Shown piece by piece: positions 21,195 to 32,145 of a stretch of 64,000 nucleotides of DNA; positions within the stretch are counted from its first letter, which is position 1, and the number at the start of each line of letters is the position of its first letter. Below the pieces are notes generated by a model. The model was not told the origin of the DNA, made no database searches, and saw nothing but the letters and a program-made list of their open reading frames with translations. The position numbers and the translations under genes are program-made. The stretch is from contig OY754469.1 of the NCBI GenBank assembly GCA_963575645.1, positions 40,940,753 through 41,004,752 on the forward strand, read 5' to 3'. The DNA is from Xanthostigma xanthostigma. Taxonomy: Eukaryota > Arthropoda > Insecta > Raphidioptera > Raphidiidae.

Positions 21195-21430
21195 TAGTAT
21201 AATAAAACATTATTTGAATCTTTGTAGGTATACACAATATACTTATTAATGATTCAGCAATTCTTAGGAAATTAAAATTATTTTAAATTTGTTTTTAAAT
21301 AAAAAAAAAAATTATTTAAACAAAATGGCGTGCCTTATTCATCAGTTAACAGTAATGGATAACAGTTGCAGTAACATAATATTCAAACATCAGATATTTT
21401 TGAGCCGGTTCAAAGAGTCGGATCTTATAT

Positions 21431-22225
21431 ACTGTATCAAGATGCAACTCACTAAAAAGTTCCGCATTTCCCAGGTGTTCTACGTTTGCTCGTTTCCTTA
21501 ATGAGTTATATGGATATCGGGATTGGTAATGTTGCATACTCATTGAAACAAATTAAATATTATTACCTACAGCTTAGCAAACTGTACATTTCCGCTATTA
21601 AAATAATCCGTTTTTCATAATGCAAGTAGAGCTTCAAGAAACATTAAGCACGCTTATTTAGTATCACAACTAATAGTTATCAAAGTAACAAAAACTCGGT
21701 GATGTTTGATTAGATACAGCATTTTTGAAATAGCCGTTTATAAGTCACGCTTGAGCGAATTACTATTTTTCGTACGAAATATGTAAATTTAAATATAGAT
21801 AGAATTTAAACATGCGTCATTTAATGAATATTTAAACTACACACATAAAATGAATAAAACGCTTTTGTTTTAAGTATTCAAAATGCTTTTTTCTGGTAAA
21901 ACAAAAATGTTTTTTAATGAGATACATTTTTTTAAAACAGTTGTTCGAACAAATTTTAAATTGAAAAAATGCTTAAGGATATTGTATTTTTAAATACTGA
22001 CTGAATAATTTACGCAATATGCCAAATACGTATTACACAATCGAAAATATTGATAGCTATTAAAAAAATTGAAATGTGAACGAATAACATAATGAAAAAA
22101 AATGGGTGCTCGTGATTATATATTCACTTTTTTGGGTGAATAAAAATTATTTTTTTTATTTGCATGCAAATAGTTTATTAAAATAAAATAACAAAAAGAT
22201 TGGAGTGAGATTAGCATAAATATAA
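21431..22225. other. Unassigned AT-rich stretch
   Basis: Nothing recognised on either strand. Confidence 0.3.
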
Positions 22226-22526
22226 TACGCGCCACGAATCTAAAAGGCTAGGAAGTTAGATGCGAATGCGGGCTTGCGCTTGTACAGTCTGTTGAAAAAC
22301 TACAAAATAGCAACTCAACAAAACTAACATAACAATAACAACTCGACAATAGCGTACTCGACTGTACTTTAAAGAAGGAAAGCGACAAGTGATAAAGGCC
22401 AATCACCGACGAGCGCACGTTCCGTGCAGGTAGCTGGGAGGTGGTGGGAGTATCAACGGCTCTAAAATGTGCCTTTGCGACGCTGTTTGTGGCTAACTTC
22501 CGAACCTTTTAGATCCGTGGCGCGTA
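22226..22526. mobile_element. MITE with TACGCGCCACG termini
   Basis: Left TACGCGCCACGAATCTAAAA and inverse right TACGCGCCACGGATCTAAAA, continuing through GGYTNGGAAGTTAG for about 35 bases. A third end of this family lies alone at 36535-36576. The interior is non-coding and comparatively GC-rich. Confidence 0.75.
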
Positions 22527-22910
22527 CTATAAAAAAATACAATCGAATAGAAAACCTCCTTTTTTCGAAGTCAGTTAAATATATAAGACTAGCGGTCCCA
22601 CCCGGTTTCACCCGGGTGTAAAAGAACGAATGGGGAAGGAAGGGACATGAGTACGCACATTCATCATAGTTTACCGAGATGAATGTTGTGTCCAAACTTC
22701 ATAATGATCGGCGTTAGTTCAAAAGTTTTTCTTTTAATATAATAAATATTTAATTGAAAACACTGTAGGAAAATTACTTTTTTATAGTTGTAACAATTTT
22801 CAAATGAGCTATTAATTAGATTTATTTAATTTTAATTAGTCGTAATAAAATTTTAAAAAATTGAAATGTAAGCCTTAGAAGAAAGCAATGTAGAAAATAA
22901 AAAAATAAAA

Positions 22911-24093
22911 GGGTCCAGTACGATAACACTATGCACCCAAATTTTGAATTTTTTTTTTTTAAGTCATAGAAAACGCTAAATTTTGACGTTCAAAAAAAAA
23001 AAACTTTGCGGATTATTCACAAATTTCCTCAAAAATACGTGAAAAAAATGGAACTACTTTTCGTCTTTCACTGTCATTTTTTGAATCTAACCAATCAAAA
23101 ATCACAAATACACGTCATAGCAACTGGTGTAGAATTATTGTGTAACTATGTCACTTTGTTTGCAGCTTTCGATTGTGTTATGGAAGCAGGGTCGTATTTA
23201 GATATTTATAATATTTGTTATGCTATATTTGTTTAACTTTTCAGTATAGTTTATTCTTCGATATTCAACACTACGAAAACATCTAAACACTTCACAGAAT
23301 GAGCATAGGTATTTTTCGCGAATTTTTAGACGCACAAACCCTCCATTGCTATCGGACAGTAAAAGAAATCATTTCCTTTTGAAACACATTTTTTCATCAC
23401 TTTTTTTTCTGATTTTCTAAAAAACATATATTTAATTGACTATCAATTAAATATACATTTTTGAGAAAACGCAGCTCTATTCAAACAATTAACTATCTAA
23501 TTCGCATACCCCGTTATCGTTCACCCCGGAATTGTTTTTTTTTAAACTCAACATTTGCCCCTTCCCGTTTCACTGCGAGACAATTCGCATACCCCTTTAT
23601 CGTTCACCCCAGAATTACAATTCGCATACCCGTTTATCGTTCACCCCGGAATTGTTTTTTTAAAAACTCCACATTTGCCCCTTCCCGTTTCACTGCGAGA
23701 CAATTCGCATACCCCTTTATCAAAAAAAGCGGTGGTTTTCAATCTTCATGAAAATGTGAGTTTTAAATTTAAAATTCGTTTTATAAATTAAAATTTCCAA
23801 ATACGACTCTGCCCTGAACGTTCAGTTGTATTTCATTCCAACCAATTGATATTTCTATCTTTGTTTATCATAGATACAGGCATATATAACTTTCTCTTTT
23901 CTTATCACTATATAAGACAAGATAGCGATCGCTATAGTAAATAATATACTCTTATCCTATACCATATTTAATTTTTTTAAATTAATTTATAAAAATTAAT
24001 TTTCCGCACTTAAAACGACCAATAACGCTGATAAAAACAATAATTGTGAATTTCCAGTGGATATTTTGCATAGCAAGTTATCGTACTCTTACC
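22911..24093. mobile_element. DNA element inserted in Helitron copy D
   Basis: Ends GGGTCCAGTACGATAACAC and, inverted, GGTAAGAGTACGATAACTT, sharing AGTACGATAAC and CTATGCA. It is flanked by AAAATAAAA on both sides (22902-22910 and 24094-24102), a likely 8- to 9-bp duplication in an A-rich site. It holds a tandem repeat at 23500-23722. The 96-codon frame at 23461-23751 is simply a translation of that repeat. Confidence 0.65.
23500..23722. repeat. 119-bp tandem repeat, about 1.9 units
   Basis: Units start at 23500 and 23619. Each contains AATTCGCATACCC, GTTTATCGTTCACCCCGGAA, a poly-T run, and 'ccccttcccgtttcactgcg'. The shorter phrase AATTCGCATACCC occurs four times. Strand bias: C-rich and T-rich on the plus strand. 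Confidence 0.8.
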
Positions 24094-24109
24094 AAAATAA
24101 AAATATATT

Positions 24110-24181
24110 CGCCGACGCGGGGCTTGAACCCTAGACCCTGGCATTAAGAGTCTTACGCTCTACCAATTGAACTATCCGGGC
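24110..24181 (-). tRNA. tRNA-Lys(CTT)-derived pseudo-tRNA in Helitron copy D
   Basis: Minus strand: GCCCGGATAGTTCAATTGG, TAGAGCGTAAGACTCTTAAT (anticodon CTT retained), and GGGTTCAAGCCCC. The acceptor stem ends GTCGGCG, so three of seven pairs fail. Closest to copy E. Confidence 0.65.
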
Positions 24182-24465
24182 TTGTAAACTTGGCGCGCTA
24201 ATATTGCAATATTTACTTAAGGCATTTCACCTGATATTATTAATTGTCGAACGGACTAATTTTGAGATACATCTTGCAAATTTTTCATTGATGTTCCGCT
24301 CCAATTGGTCGTAGCGTAATATTATATAGCCTATAGCCTTCCTTGATAAATGGGCTATCCAACAAAAAAAAATTTTTTTCAATTCGAACCAGTAGTTACT
24401 GAGATTAGCGCGTTCAACCAACCAAACACACAAACAAACTCTTCAGCTTTATATATTAGTATAGA

Positions 24466-24957
24466 TAATTGTCGTATATTAATTGAATCTATGCTTAATA
24501 TTCACTTCAGTTGCGGTGAAGTGCGCAGTGTACCTACATCAATATAGGTCTTGTGTACCTAGGAGAAATGTGTTCTGGAATTATTTGTGAATTGACCGAT
24601 GTATGAAAATGAATGGCTTTCTCGGTGAAGATTTGATTTATGGTTGGTCGAGACTGATCTGTCTTGATAGATGTGCGGGATTGCTTGAAATCAGTTGATG
24701 TATACCGCAGACATAAGTAACCTGTGTATTCGTTGTTGATTTGGCGAAGATCAAAGATCTGCTGCCAAAGTAGCGGCATGAGGCATGAAAACATACTCGA
24801 TTGTAGTATGCATACTAAAACATTTATGTTCACTGAGACATATGCAAGACTTCAAATTATTTGCAGTTGTGAAAACAAATAATATAGCATTAGTTTGATA
24901 TTGTTGTCGTGAAACATACATCGTTATAGATAGTTATATTTATAAGAAAAATTTATT
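24466..24957. other. Unassigned stretch
   Basis: No feature recognised. The 99-codon minus frame at 24534-24833 has no family motif. Confidence 0.3.
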
Positions 24958-25165
24958 TTCAAACAATATCAATGTCGGAACTCAAACCCGAAATTTCTAT
25001 TATCGCGGTGGATGAGTTATCAATTACTCTACAATGAAATATTTAAACAATTGAGTTCCGACATTGATATTGTTTGAAAATATTTTTTTCTTATATTGCA
25101 ACAATATTGAGTTATCAATTACTCTCCATGGCATATCTAAACAATAGAGTAATTGATAGTAGAAG
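24958..25165. repeat. tRNA-like repeat with palindromic duplication
   Basis: TTTTCAAACAATATCAATGTC at 24956 is mirrored by its inverse ending near 25085. Between them is the phrase AACCCGAAATTTCTATTATCG, GCGGTGGATGAGTTATCAAT, TACTCTAC, which on the minus strand reads like a D-arm (GAGTAATTGATAACTC) followed by a T-arm with B-box (GGGTTTGAGTTCC). Relatives form an array at 36040-36396. Confidence 0.5.
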
Positions 25166-25659
25166 CTTGAGGACAGATAATACAATAGATAGACAGATTA
25201 CAAAGCGACCGATTTATATGTCCTACTGCAGATAAAAAAAAATGTTTCTTTACAAGATTAATACTTCATGGTGTAAGTACCTACTGTTTGTACTAAGTTA
25301 TGACTTTAATTAAATAAAACGCTTTAAAATTGAATTTATAAACCATTCCTCGTTTTCTCTGGATGTATTTTTTTAGAATGTCATTAATAACACCTTTCAA
25401 TTTTCCTGCGTAGCTAAAGGTAATTAATTTTGACAATATTATGATTAGAGAGAGATAGTTAATATAACAAATACTTGCTACAATGGTTTCTGGCGCGACT
25501 TTCAAACGCTACATTTACTTCTAAAGTAGACATAAGGTACCTATTACAAACCAGTCGTCAGTACTTCAAGTTGCAGTAGGTAAATATTAATAATAAATAA
25601 ATAGTAGTTAAAATTAATTAAATACGAAAACTATCCATCACTTTTTGTGTTCAACTAAA
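25166..25659. other. Unassigned AT-rich stretch
   Basis: Nothing recognised. Confidence 0.3.
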
Positions 25660-26172
25660 GGTGGCAATTCACATGGCTATTTGTGGTAGCTATTGGGTGT
25701 TTGTTGTATTTGGTAAAATATATGACGTTCAAGACAAACATGCAAATAGAGGCAAATACAACCATCCACACATGGCAGTCAAATAAAAAACACACAAACA
25801 TTTGGCAGCAGAACTCAAGGTTCAAAATTCCAGGAATTTTAGCACTGTTTCATTGTCCCAATTCATTTTCAATAGTAATTGTTCCAGTTCTCGCTCACAG
25901 CACAGGTACAAAAATACTGCACGTCCGTACAGGTTCACGGCGCGTGCGCTTCTGAATATGGCCATTGTGTGGACGGTTTATTTGCGTATTTGCCTATTTG
26001 ACTTCTTTGATGTGCCTCAAAAAACCGACAAGCGCACGGTAACGCTTATTTGGTATTGGCCTTATTTGTCAAATAGGCAAATAGGGCCAACGCTTTGTCA
26101 AATAGACTGTCCACACTTGGTAATTGTTTGCCAACTACACAAATACAAATACAAATGTGAAGTGTCGGCATT
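25660..26172. mobile_element. MITE, GGTGGCAATTCACAT family, copy 1
   Basis: Nearly identical to 41943-42362 over its first 400 bases ('cggcgcgtgcgcttctgaat', 'ggccattgtgtggacggttt'). The right end inverts to GCCGACACTTCACATTTG, an imperfect mirror of the left end. Subterminal 'aaataggcaaata' repeats are present. The 137-codon frame at 25802-26215 is broken in the other copy and is not a gene. Confidence 0.65.
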
Positions 26173-26873
26173 ACACATTAAAATGCGTAATATTTGGGAG
26201 ACTTACATAATGTAGGTACTGTGGGAAATCCACCTATTTCGAACCGCTGTATCTACATTTTGAAAATGACCTGTTGACGACATCAAATATAATGAAGTAC
26301 TATTACATAATACGATATAAATTCGTAGATATTTTTGTAAAAGGTTATCAGAACTTATTGAAATGTGAACGTGATCGGTTATTGTAATAGATATTGTAAT
26401 TGTTTTATTTGAGAATTGTGTTAAACATTTTACCTGATTTTGAAATTTCCTACAGTACCTACATTCTTGATCAAACTCGCATAATTTTGTTAGACGGTTT
26501 ACAATAGTCATCGGTTAGTTTTGAAAGGCGTTGTGTTGTGTAGTGCTGGGAATGCTTTACGAATTTGTAACTTTTTGAAATATAATAAACAAATTTCAAT
26601 AATATTATTAAATTGGCAGTTAAAGTGCTTTTTCTTTCGAAAACAAGATTAGATTCTTCCAGACTCGAAAGTGAGTATACATGAGCCGTGTTTGATATAT
26701 TATAGTGAAAATACTGAAAAGTGAACATTAGATATATGGTTAAACTTTTGTATAACAAACGCAATAGTGTCAACACTCTTTAAACTGGTGCACGATACCA
26801 TAACTCCTTGTAAGTAACGAATTTTATTTTCAGTCTTTATTTTGGTTATTTATTTTCTTTAATTTATTTATAA
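26173..26873. other. Unassigned AT-rich stretch
   Basis: Two minus frames of about 100 codons overlap here; composition is biased and nothing is recognisable. Confidence 0.3.
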
Positions 26874-26940
26874 ATAGCGGTCCGTCCCGATTTCTCCCGG
26901 GTGCAAAAGAACGAATGGGGGAGGGGGGCATCATCTTAGG
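26874..26940 (-). mobile_element. Helitron family 1, 3' end fragment
   Basis: 'agcggtccgtcccgatttct' followed by 'cccgggtgcaaaagaacgaa' is the 3' terminus of the family on the minus strand, cut off after about 65 bases. Confidence 0.65.
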
Positions 26941-26944
26941 TTTT

Positions 26945-27076
26945 TTTATAAACTTAACATGCCAGAGACAGATAATAATTAATATTAGAATTTTTTTAGA
27001 CTGCTATTAGAGACGAGTGCTCATAGGCAAGAAATGCTAGGGCATCAAGGAGTCTTAATCCGGCACTGGCCTCAGA
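26945..27076. mobile_element. hAT-like fragment, shared inverted with 32045-32145
   Basis: Ends 'aatccggcactg' and contains 'caaggagtcttaatccggca', with 'aacttaacatgccagagaca' upstream. The inverse of the same order lies at 32045-32145. The CAGTGCCGGATTAA end also resembles the intact hAT element at 58400-58828. Confidence 0.5.
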
Positions 27077-27312
27077 TAATATTGTTTCGAAATAATAATC
27101 AATATCATCTTGAACAGAAAAATTATCTCACTATTTTCTTTTATTTGTGGATTGTAATTAGTGATGTGCCGGATATCCGTATCCGCGGATATCCGAGGGA
27201 GAAGAAAGATCCGTATCCGTTAGTTTTTGGCGGATCTTTTATCTTATTAATTTTCAATTCATAGATGAAATTTTATATATATAGGTGATTAGGTAATAAT
27301 GAAAAACTGTTA

Positions 27313-27506
27313 TAGTGCTAACACACGGTCGAACTTGGTCCGGTCCGACAACGGACATGGTACGGCGGATCTTGCAACAGACGACCGAATCTGTTCCCAT
27401 CGAACCAGGCGGACACGCAGACTACTGTACAGACGAACAGATTTGGTATGGAGCGGACCAGATCCGCTGTCCGCTTCGAACCAAGTTCGACCGTCTGTTA
27501 ATACTA
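27313..27506. mobile_element. Harbinger-like MITE, TTA target duplication
   Basis: Inverted ends TAGTGCTAACACACGGTCG and TAGTATTAACAGACGGTCG, continuing AACTTGGT. TTA flanks both sides (27310-27312, 27507-27509), the PIF/Harbinger pattern. It is GC-rich for this window. The open frames over it (27299-27661) are accidental. Confidence 0.7.
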
Positions 27507-27642
27507 TTAAATTCCATTCAGATTATTTTTTATTTTTTAAAATCGTATTTGGCACTTTTATATTTCAAACATTTATCGTAGTGAGTACCATGCCATTAGT
27601 ACATAATTCAAAGGTACTAAAAAACTATCTTTATAATGAGCT

Positions 27643-27753
27643 ATTGCACATCAATCTTTAGAAAGAGACAATCTGTTATGAGAGTTAACTCTTAAAGAGA
27701 TCAATAACTTTTTCCCATAACGGATAGTCTCTTTCCAAAGGTCGATGTGCAAT
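27643..27753. repeat. Long hairpin
   Basis: Arms ATTGCACATCAATCTTTAG...AAAGAGACAATCTGTTATG and the inverse ATTGCACATCGACCTTTGG...AAAGAGACTATCCGTTATG, about 42 bases each, with a short loop around 'gagttaactcttaaagagat'. May be a MITE reduced to its arms. Confidence 0.65.
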
Positions 27754-27879
27754 ATTTACCGCCGCGTACTGTAAGAAAGTTAAGATCCGTATCCGCGGAT
27801 CTTGAAACCAAATATCCGTATTCAGATCCGTATCCGCGGATATACATTTTTAACGATCCGGCACATCACTAATTGTAAT

Positions 27880-28894
27880 CTAGAAAATAACTTGAACTGT
27901 CGCCATAATATGATCACTCATCATTTTCAAATTTCATTTAGTCGTGTTTAACGTTGAACATAGTATAGCTGTGGTTCGAATGCCACATCCATCACTTGAG
28001 GTCAGATTTACAGCTAATTTGCTACACACTGTTTGCGACATGCAAAATTAACAACACCATCGCGCCCGGTTTGCCTTTTCCATATTGCATACATATGTAT
28101 GCATGCATCTCTCTTGCTCTCTGACATTTGCTACACCTATGGCTGCAGTGCCATTAAACTTTTTTTTTGGACAACACATTTTGGTATAGACATTCCGATT
28201 TTAGCGTCTAAAAAAACCTGCTGTCAGTGTGATTTGATTTTTGTTAGCTTTTACTAATATTTTTTAGTCATTTTATAGTTTTTAATGTTATAAAACTTTT
28301 TAAAATAATAGAATTATGGAAAAAAATTGTGCTGTGAAAATTTGTCCAAGTGGGCGTAAAATGGAAAATAATAAAAAAGCGGAAATTCTTTTTTCCTCGT
28401 TTACTTTTCTATCCTACTCTAATAATTTTTGCCCTCCATATGCTTGCTTTAAAATTTACCCTTTTTCGACAGTGGTGGTCCCCTAATTTAACGCTTTTTG
28501 ACGGACACTTTTTCTCCTTAACCTCTACCCTCCATAAATTATTTGTACAGTATTCAATTTAAATCCTAGTAGTACAAACTATCATGAAATTTATGTATTT
28601 GCGCAGTACATAATGTTTACTATAACACAACATTGTGGACATTGTGCAAACCTGAGCGTATTTAAAATAATGGATAGAAAGAGAGAGAGAGAAAGTGTGC
28701 CGAAATGACATTTGTCGTAATTAATTCTCAATTTAGGCACTAATAAGTTAGCAAGCCGTCATGGACATCGTACTGTACGTCTCACCACGTGCGGTCTGTC
28801 TGGCGCTTTTAACTCAACGTACTTGAGGATCTTCCAAAAGTCACTGAGCGTAAAAGTACAAAATAATGTTTAATAATTACATTCGGTTCACTAT
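27880..28894. other. Unassigned stretch
   Basis: Includes a nested palindromic 'gcatacatatgtatgcatgc' near 28086 and a (GA)n run near 28682. No gene. Confidence 0.3.
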
Positions 28895-29856
28895 AGTAGA
28901 CGAGACGAACCTAAATCGACCTTCACCGAGCTGATAATAGAATAAAACATATTTTATCATGAATTTAGTATATTAGAAAATATATTAAAAATAGGTTTGC
29001 TAAAAAAATCCTGGACAGACTATTTTTAATTAAAAAAAAAATGATTTTTTATTAAATGTTGCAACATCAAGATAACAAGAAAATTTTGTCCTGACTTGAA
29101 GTATAAAACGTATAGAATGTGCAGCCGTTGGGTTGTCTATTATTATCTGGGCGAACTCTGGGTTGTCAGGTATAAACAGGAATGTCGATGCAAGTTACTT
29201 TCACTTGATTGGATAATAGAAAAATTTTTATATCATCATAAGCGCTGTTTTATTGCGAACACGTTGATATAGAATATTAGAAAATTAGAAAGTTTACATA
29301 CCGAGCACTTTCTAATATTCAGGGTGCCATCACAAGCGACTGCGATGTTGGGTCCTTTATTATTACACAGTAACTTACCTCGGATCTCTCTGTCATCACT
29401 TCCACGCGCGTCAAAATTAAAATCTTTAAAATTCGCAAACCCCTAATAGGACCGAATTTTTCGCAGACAACCCTATATCAACGTGTTCGCAATAAAACAG
29501 CGCTTATGACGATATAAAATTTTTTCTATTATCCAATCAAGTGAAAGTAACTTGCATCGACATATACCTGTTTATACCTGACAACCCAGAGTTCACCCAG
29601 GTAAATAATAGACAACCCAACGGCTGCACATTCTATACGTTTCATACTTCAAGTCAGGACAAAATTTTCTTATTATCTTGATGTTGCAACATTTAAAAAA
29701 AATCATTTTTTTAAAAATAATTAAAAATAGTTTGTACAGGATTTTTTTAGCAAATCCATTTTTAATATATTTTCTAATATACTAAATTCATGATAAAATA
29801 TGTTTTATTCTATTATCAGCTCGGTGAAGGTCGATTTAGGTTCGGCTCTTAGACTA
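28895..29856. mobile_element. Large foldback element, about 375-bp arms
   Basis: Arms 28895-29271 and 29475-29856 are inverted copies with few differences; both carry 'cctaaatcgaccttcaccga', 'gctgataatagaataaaaca', 'gtgcagccgttgggttgtct', and 'cataagcgctgttttattgc'. The 200-base loop is unrelated and contains a small hairpin around 'ctttctaatattc'. Read-through RNA from either strand would fold into a very long duplex. Superfamily unknown. Confidence 0.8.
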
Positions 29857-30344
29857 CTAGCTATTAATGATCCTTTGTTATTATTGTCTCTCGTTGGTCT
29901 CGGAAAAATTCAGGAATTTTCCTAATGAAAGAAAGTCAACAATCGATGAAGTTCAGAACGAGCTTTTATTTTTTAATGGAAAAAATGAACAGCCTGTATA
30001 TCCCAATGCTTTGCCAGTTATTGGTTAGCGCCAGTGGCGGTATAGTGCGACTGCGGGCCTTTAGTGCCACACACTGTGCGCCATGTCGTGCCAACCGACT
30101 ATTTATTTCAGCTGTACACCAACACACACACACTCATTTTATTTATATATGTCAGATTGAAAGCATCGTTTTTTATTAAAGATGATTGCTTATCGCATTT
30201 TTTTATATTTTAAAAACGCTGACGCTTTTTAGTTCGGTCTTATGAAAAATTATTTTATATCTGAAAGTGTAAGTAGGTATAGAATATTTTATTATCTTCT
30301 AATAATATATTTTCTAAATATGGAATCCGTGCAGAAAAGGCGGG
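29857..30344. other. Unassigned stretch
   Basis: Contains a CA-rich run near 30120. Nothing else recognised. Confidence 0.3.
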
Positions 30345-30440
30345 GCTAAGATCTGGTATTAGAAATGTATACCTTCATATGTTATTTGATGATAAGAAAG
30401 ATTATATATGTTAGATAATATATATCTATACTTCTATAAA

Positions 30441-31051
30441 TCTATACTAATATATAAAGCTGATGAGTTTGTTTGTTTGGTTGAATGCGCTTATCTCAAA
30501 AATGTTGCAAGATGTATCTCAAAATTGGTCCGTCCGACAAATATTATCAGGTGAAATGCCTTAACTAAATATTGCAATATTAGCGCGTAATGATGACAAG
30601 CCCGGATAGCTCAGTCGATAGAGCGTAAAACTCTTAATGCCAGGGTCTTGAGTTCAAGCCTCGCGTCGGCGAATATATTTTTATTTTTTTTATTTTCTAC
30701 ATTGCTTTCTTCTAAGGCTTACATTTCAATTTTTTAAAATTTCATTACGACTAATTAAAATTAAATAAATCTAATTAATAGCTCATTTGAAAACTGTTAC
30801 AACTATAGGAACCTATATAAAAATAATTTTCCTACAGTGTTTTCAATTAAATATTTATTATATTAAAAGATTACTTAAAAAAAGTAAAAATACTGCTTTT
30901 TAACGACAAAAACTTTTGAACGGTAACTCCGATCATTATAAAGTTTGGACACAACATTCATCACAATAAACTAAGATGAATGTGCGTACTCATGTCCCTT
31001 CCTTCCCCATGTTTTCTTTTGCACCCGGTTGAAACCGGGTGGGACCGCTAG
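30441..31051 (+). mobile_element. Helitron family 1, copy E (with tRNA module)
   Basis: TCTATACTAATATATAAAGC (after A) to GCACCCGGTTGAAACCGGG plus GGGACCGCTAG (before T). It lacks the usual 'aggaactactggttcgaa' block, deleted near 30497, and keeps the tRNA-like segment and the full 3' part. Confidence 0.88.
30600..30671 (+). tRNA. tRNA-Lys(CTT)-derived pseudo-tRNA in Helitron copy E
   Basis: GCCCGGATAGCTCAGTCG, TAGAGCGTAAAACTCTTAAT (anticodon CTT), and GAGTTCAAGCCTC. D-arm GCTC/GAGC intact; acceptor and T stems each have mismatches. Shares the GTCGGCG 3' end with copy D. Confidence 0.65.
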
Positions 31052-31510
31052 TACATTGACAAATCGCACATGTGTTTGCCTAGCTAAATCGCGTGCCGAT
31101 GTTGTTAAATTAAATACATTCTAATTCCCTTTTTTGGATCAACTTCCCCGATTTGTTAATCATAAAAATCGAGCCTAAAATGAGAAAATATGACACAAGG
31201 AATCGGAATATACCATTGATTCTATATATAAATATAGATCGTCCCATAAACATACCTTGTAAATAGTTGTGTTTTGTATTGTTAATATTTTATTTGTGTC
31301 ACATTCTCTCATCTTAGGCTCGATTTTTATGATTAACAAATTGGGGAAGTTGATCTAAAAATGTTAATTAGAACTTATTTCATTTAACAGACTCGGTACG
31401 CGATTTAGCTAGGCAATCCATGTGCGATTAATCAATGTATCTATTATCTAACATATAATCTTTGTCATCATCCAATAACAGATGAGGGTATATATTTCTA
31501 ATACCGGATC

Positions 31511-32044
31511 TCGCACTATAACCTGGAAACGCCAAATGGTTAAAACATCTAATAATGTTTGCTGTGCCGTGAACTGAAATTGAAATAATTTTAAAACTGT
31601 AAATAACTAATGACGTTTACAAACAATACAAAACAATTAATAGAAGTTTTTATATGTTTCTCGTTGACTGTAAATTTAAGATCCACCAACTGCAAAGAAA
31701 AGCGTAATGTTTCATTTACTAAAGTTCAAATAATTTAGTTTCTTTTTTTTATTTACTTTTCGTCAGAAAAATGCCACTAGAGTGGTCATTTCAGCGACGT
31801 AAATGTTAATGCAGCTTTGTCGTAAAAGTCATAACTACCTGGGTGTCGTTTTTAGTAACCTACGCGGACGCTTTGGTCACATAACATTTTTCTAGTGCGA
31901 CCAAAGCTCACCGTATTATTTCATTTTTGCCGACTTGTTCGTTTTACATCAACCTCGTTATTCCAGGTTGTTATATACTAGGAACTATCAGATGTCTTCG
32001 ATAACAATAAAGGCCAATTCCCACCTAAGCAACATCAGCGAAGC
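31511..32044. other. Unassigned stretch
   Basis: Nothing recognised. Confidence 0.3.
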
Positions 32045-32145
32045 CACTGCCGGATTAAGACTCCTTGATGCCCCAAGCATTTCTTGCCTATGGGGACCCC
32101 GTTTCTAATAGCATATCTGTCTCTGTCATGTTAAGTTTATAAAAA
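32045..32145. mobile_element. hAT-like fragment (inverse of 26945-27076)
   Basis: 'cactgccggattaagactcc' through 'tctgtcatgttaagtttat'. It directly abuts the foldback arm at 32145, and no second terminus is visible. Confidence 0.5.

Larger units (their letters stand above)
20138..21430 (+). repeat. Dispersed repeat, GGGTAACTCAG family, copy 2
   Basis: Begins GGGTAACTCAGTTC and continues AACCGGTTCGAACAGAAG and ATCCGTGGGTGTCGACTC, the same order as copy 1 (1918-2398) read in reverse. 'gagccggttcaaagagtcgg' at about 21402 is the likely far end, inverted. A complete Helitron is inserted at 20583-21194. Confidence 0.5.
22589..24465 (-). mobile_element. Helitron family 1, copy D (split by a 1.2-kb insertion)
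   Basis: On the minus strand the 5' end TCTATACTAATATATAAAGC is at 24465 and the 3' end CACCCGGGTGAAACCGGG plus GACCGCTAG at 22589. The Helitron is complete once 22911-24093 is set aside. The break falls in the A-rich spacer just 3' of the tRNA-like segment. Confidence 0.85.
27159..27871. mobile_element. hAT element with palindromic subterminal repeats
   Basis: Termini TAGTGATGTGCCGGAT, inverted at the right, with the perfect 8-bp duplication ATTGTAAT at 27151-27158 and 27872-27879. Subterminal regions repeat the self-complementary phrase GATCCGTATCCGCGGATATC and variants. It contains a Harbinger-like insertion (27313-27506) and a 110-base hairpin (27643-27753). No transposase. Confidence 0.88.
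30345..31510. mobile_element. Foldback element split by Helitron copy E
   Basis: Left arm 30345-30440 plus 31052-31190 and right arm 31305-31510 are inverted copies. Shared phrases include 'ggtattagaaatrtatacc', 'agattatatatgttagataa', 'ttgcctagctaaatcgcg', and 'aaaaatcgagcctaa'. Removing the Helitron at 30441-31051 restores a continuous left arm, so the foldback is older. Confidence 0.75.

Noticed and set aside
23461..23751. 96-codon frame with repeated RIPVYRSPRNCF-like words
   Set aside because: It is a translation of the 119-bp tandem repeat and is open in two frames at once.
25802..26215. 137-codon plus-strand frame
   Set aside because: It lies in a MITE; the other copy (41943-42362) has stops and indels in the same region.
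26203..26776. Two overlapping minus frames as exons of one gene
   Set aside because: Low-complexity hydrophobic and serine/asparagine-rich translation, no splice logic, no motif.
27299..27661. 120-codon frame
   Set aside because: It spans a Harbinger-like MITE and its hAT host; the arginine-rich part is the MITE's GC-rich ends.
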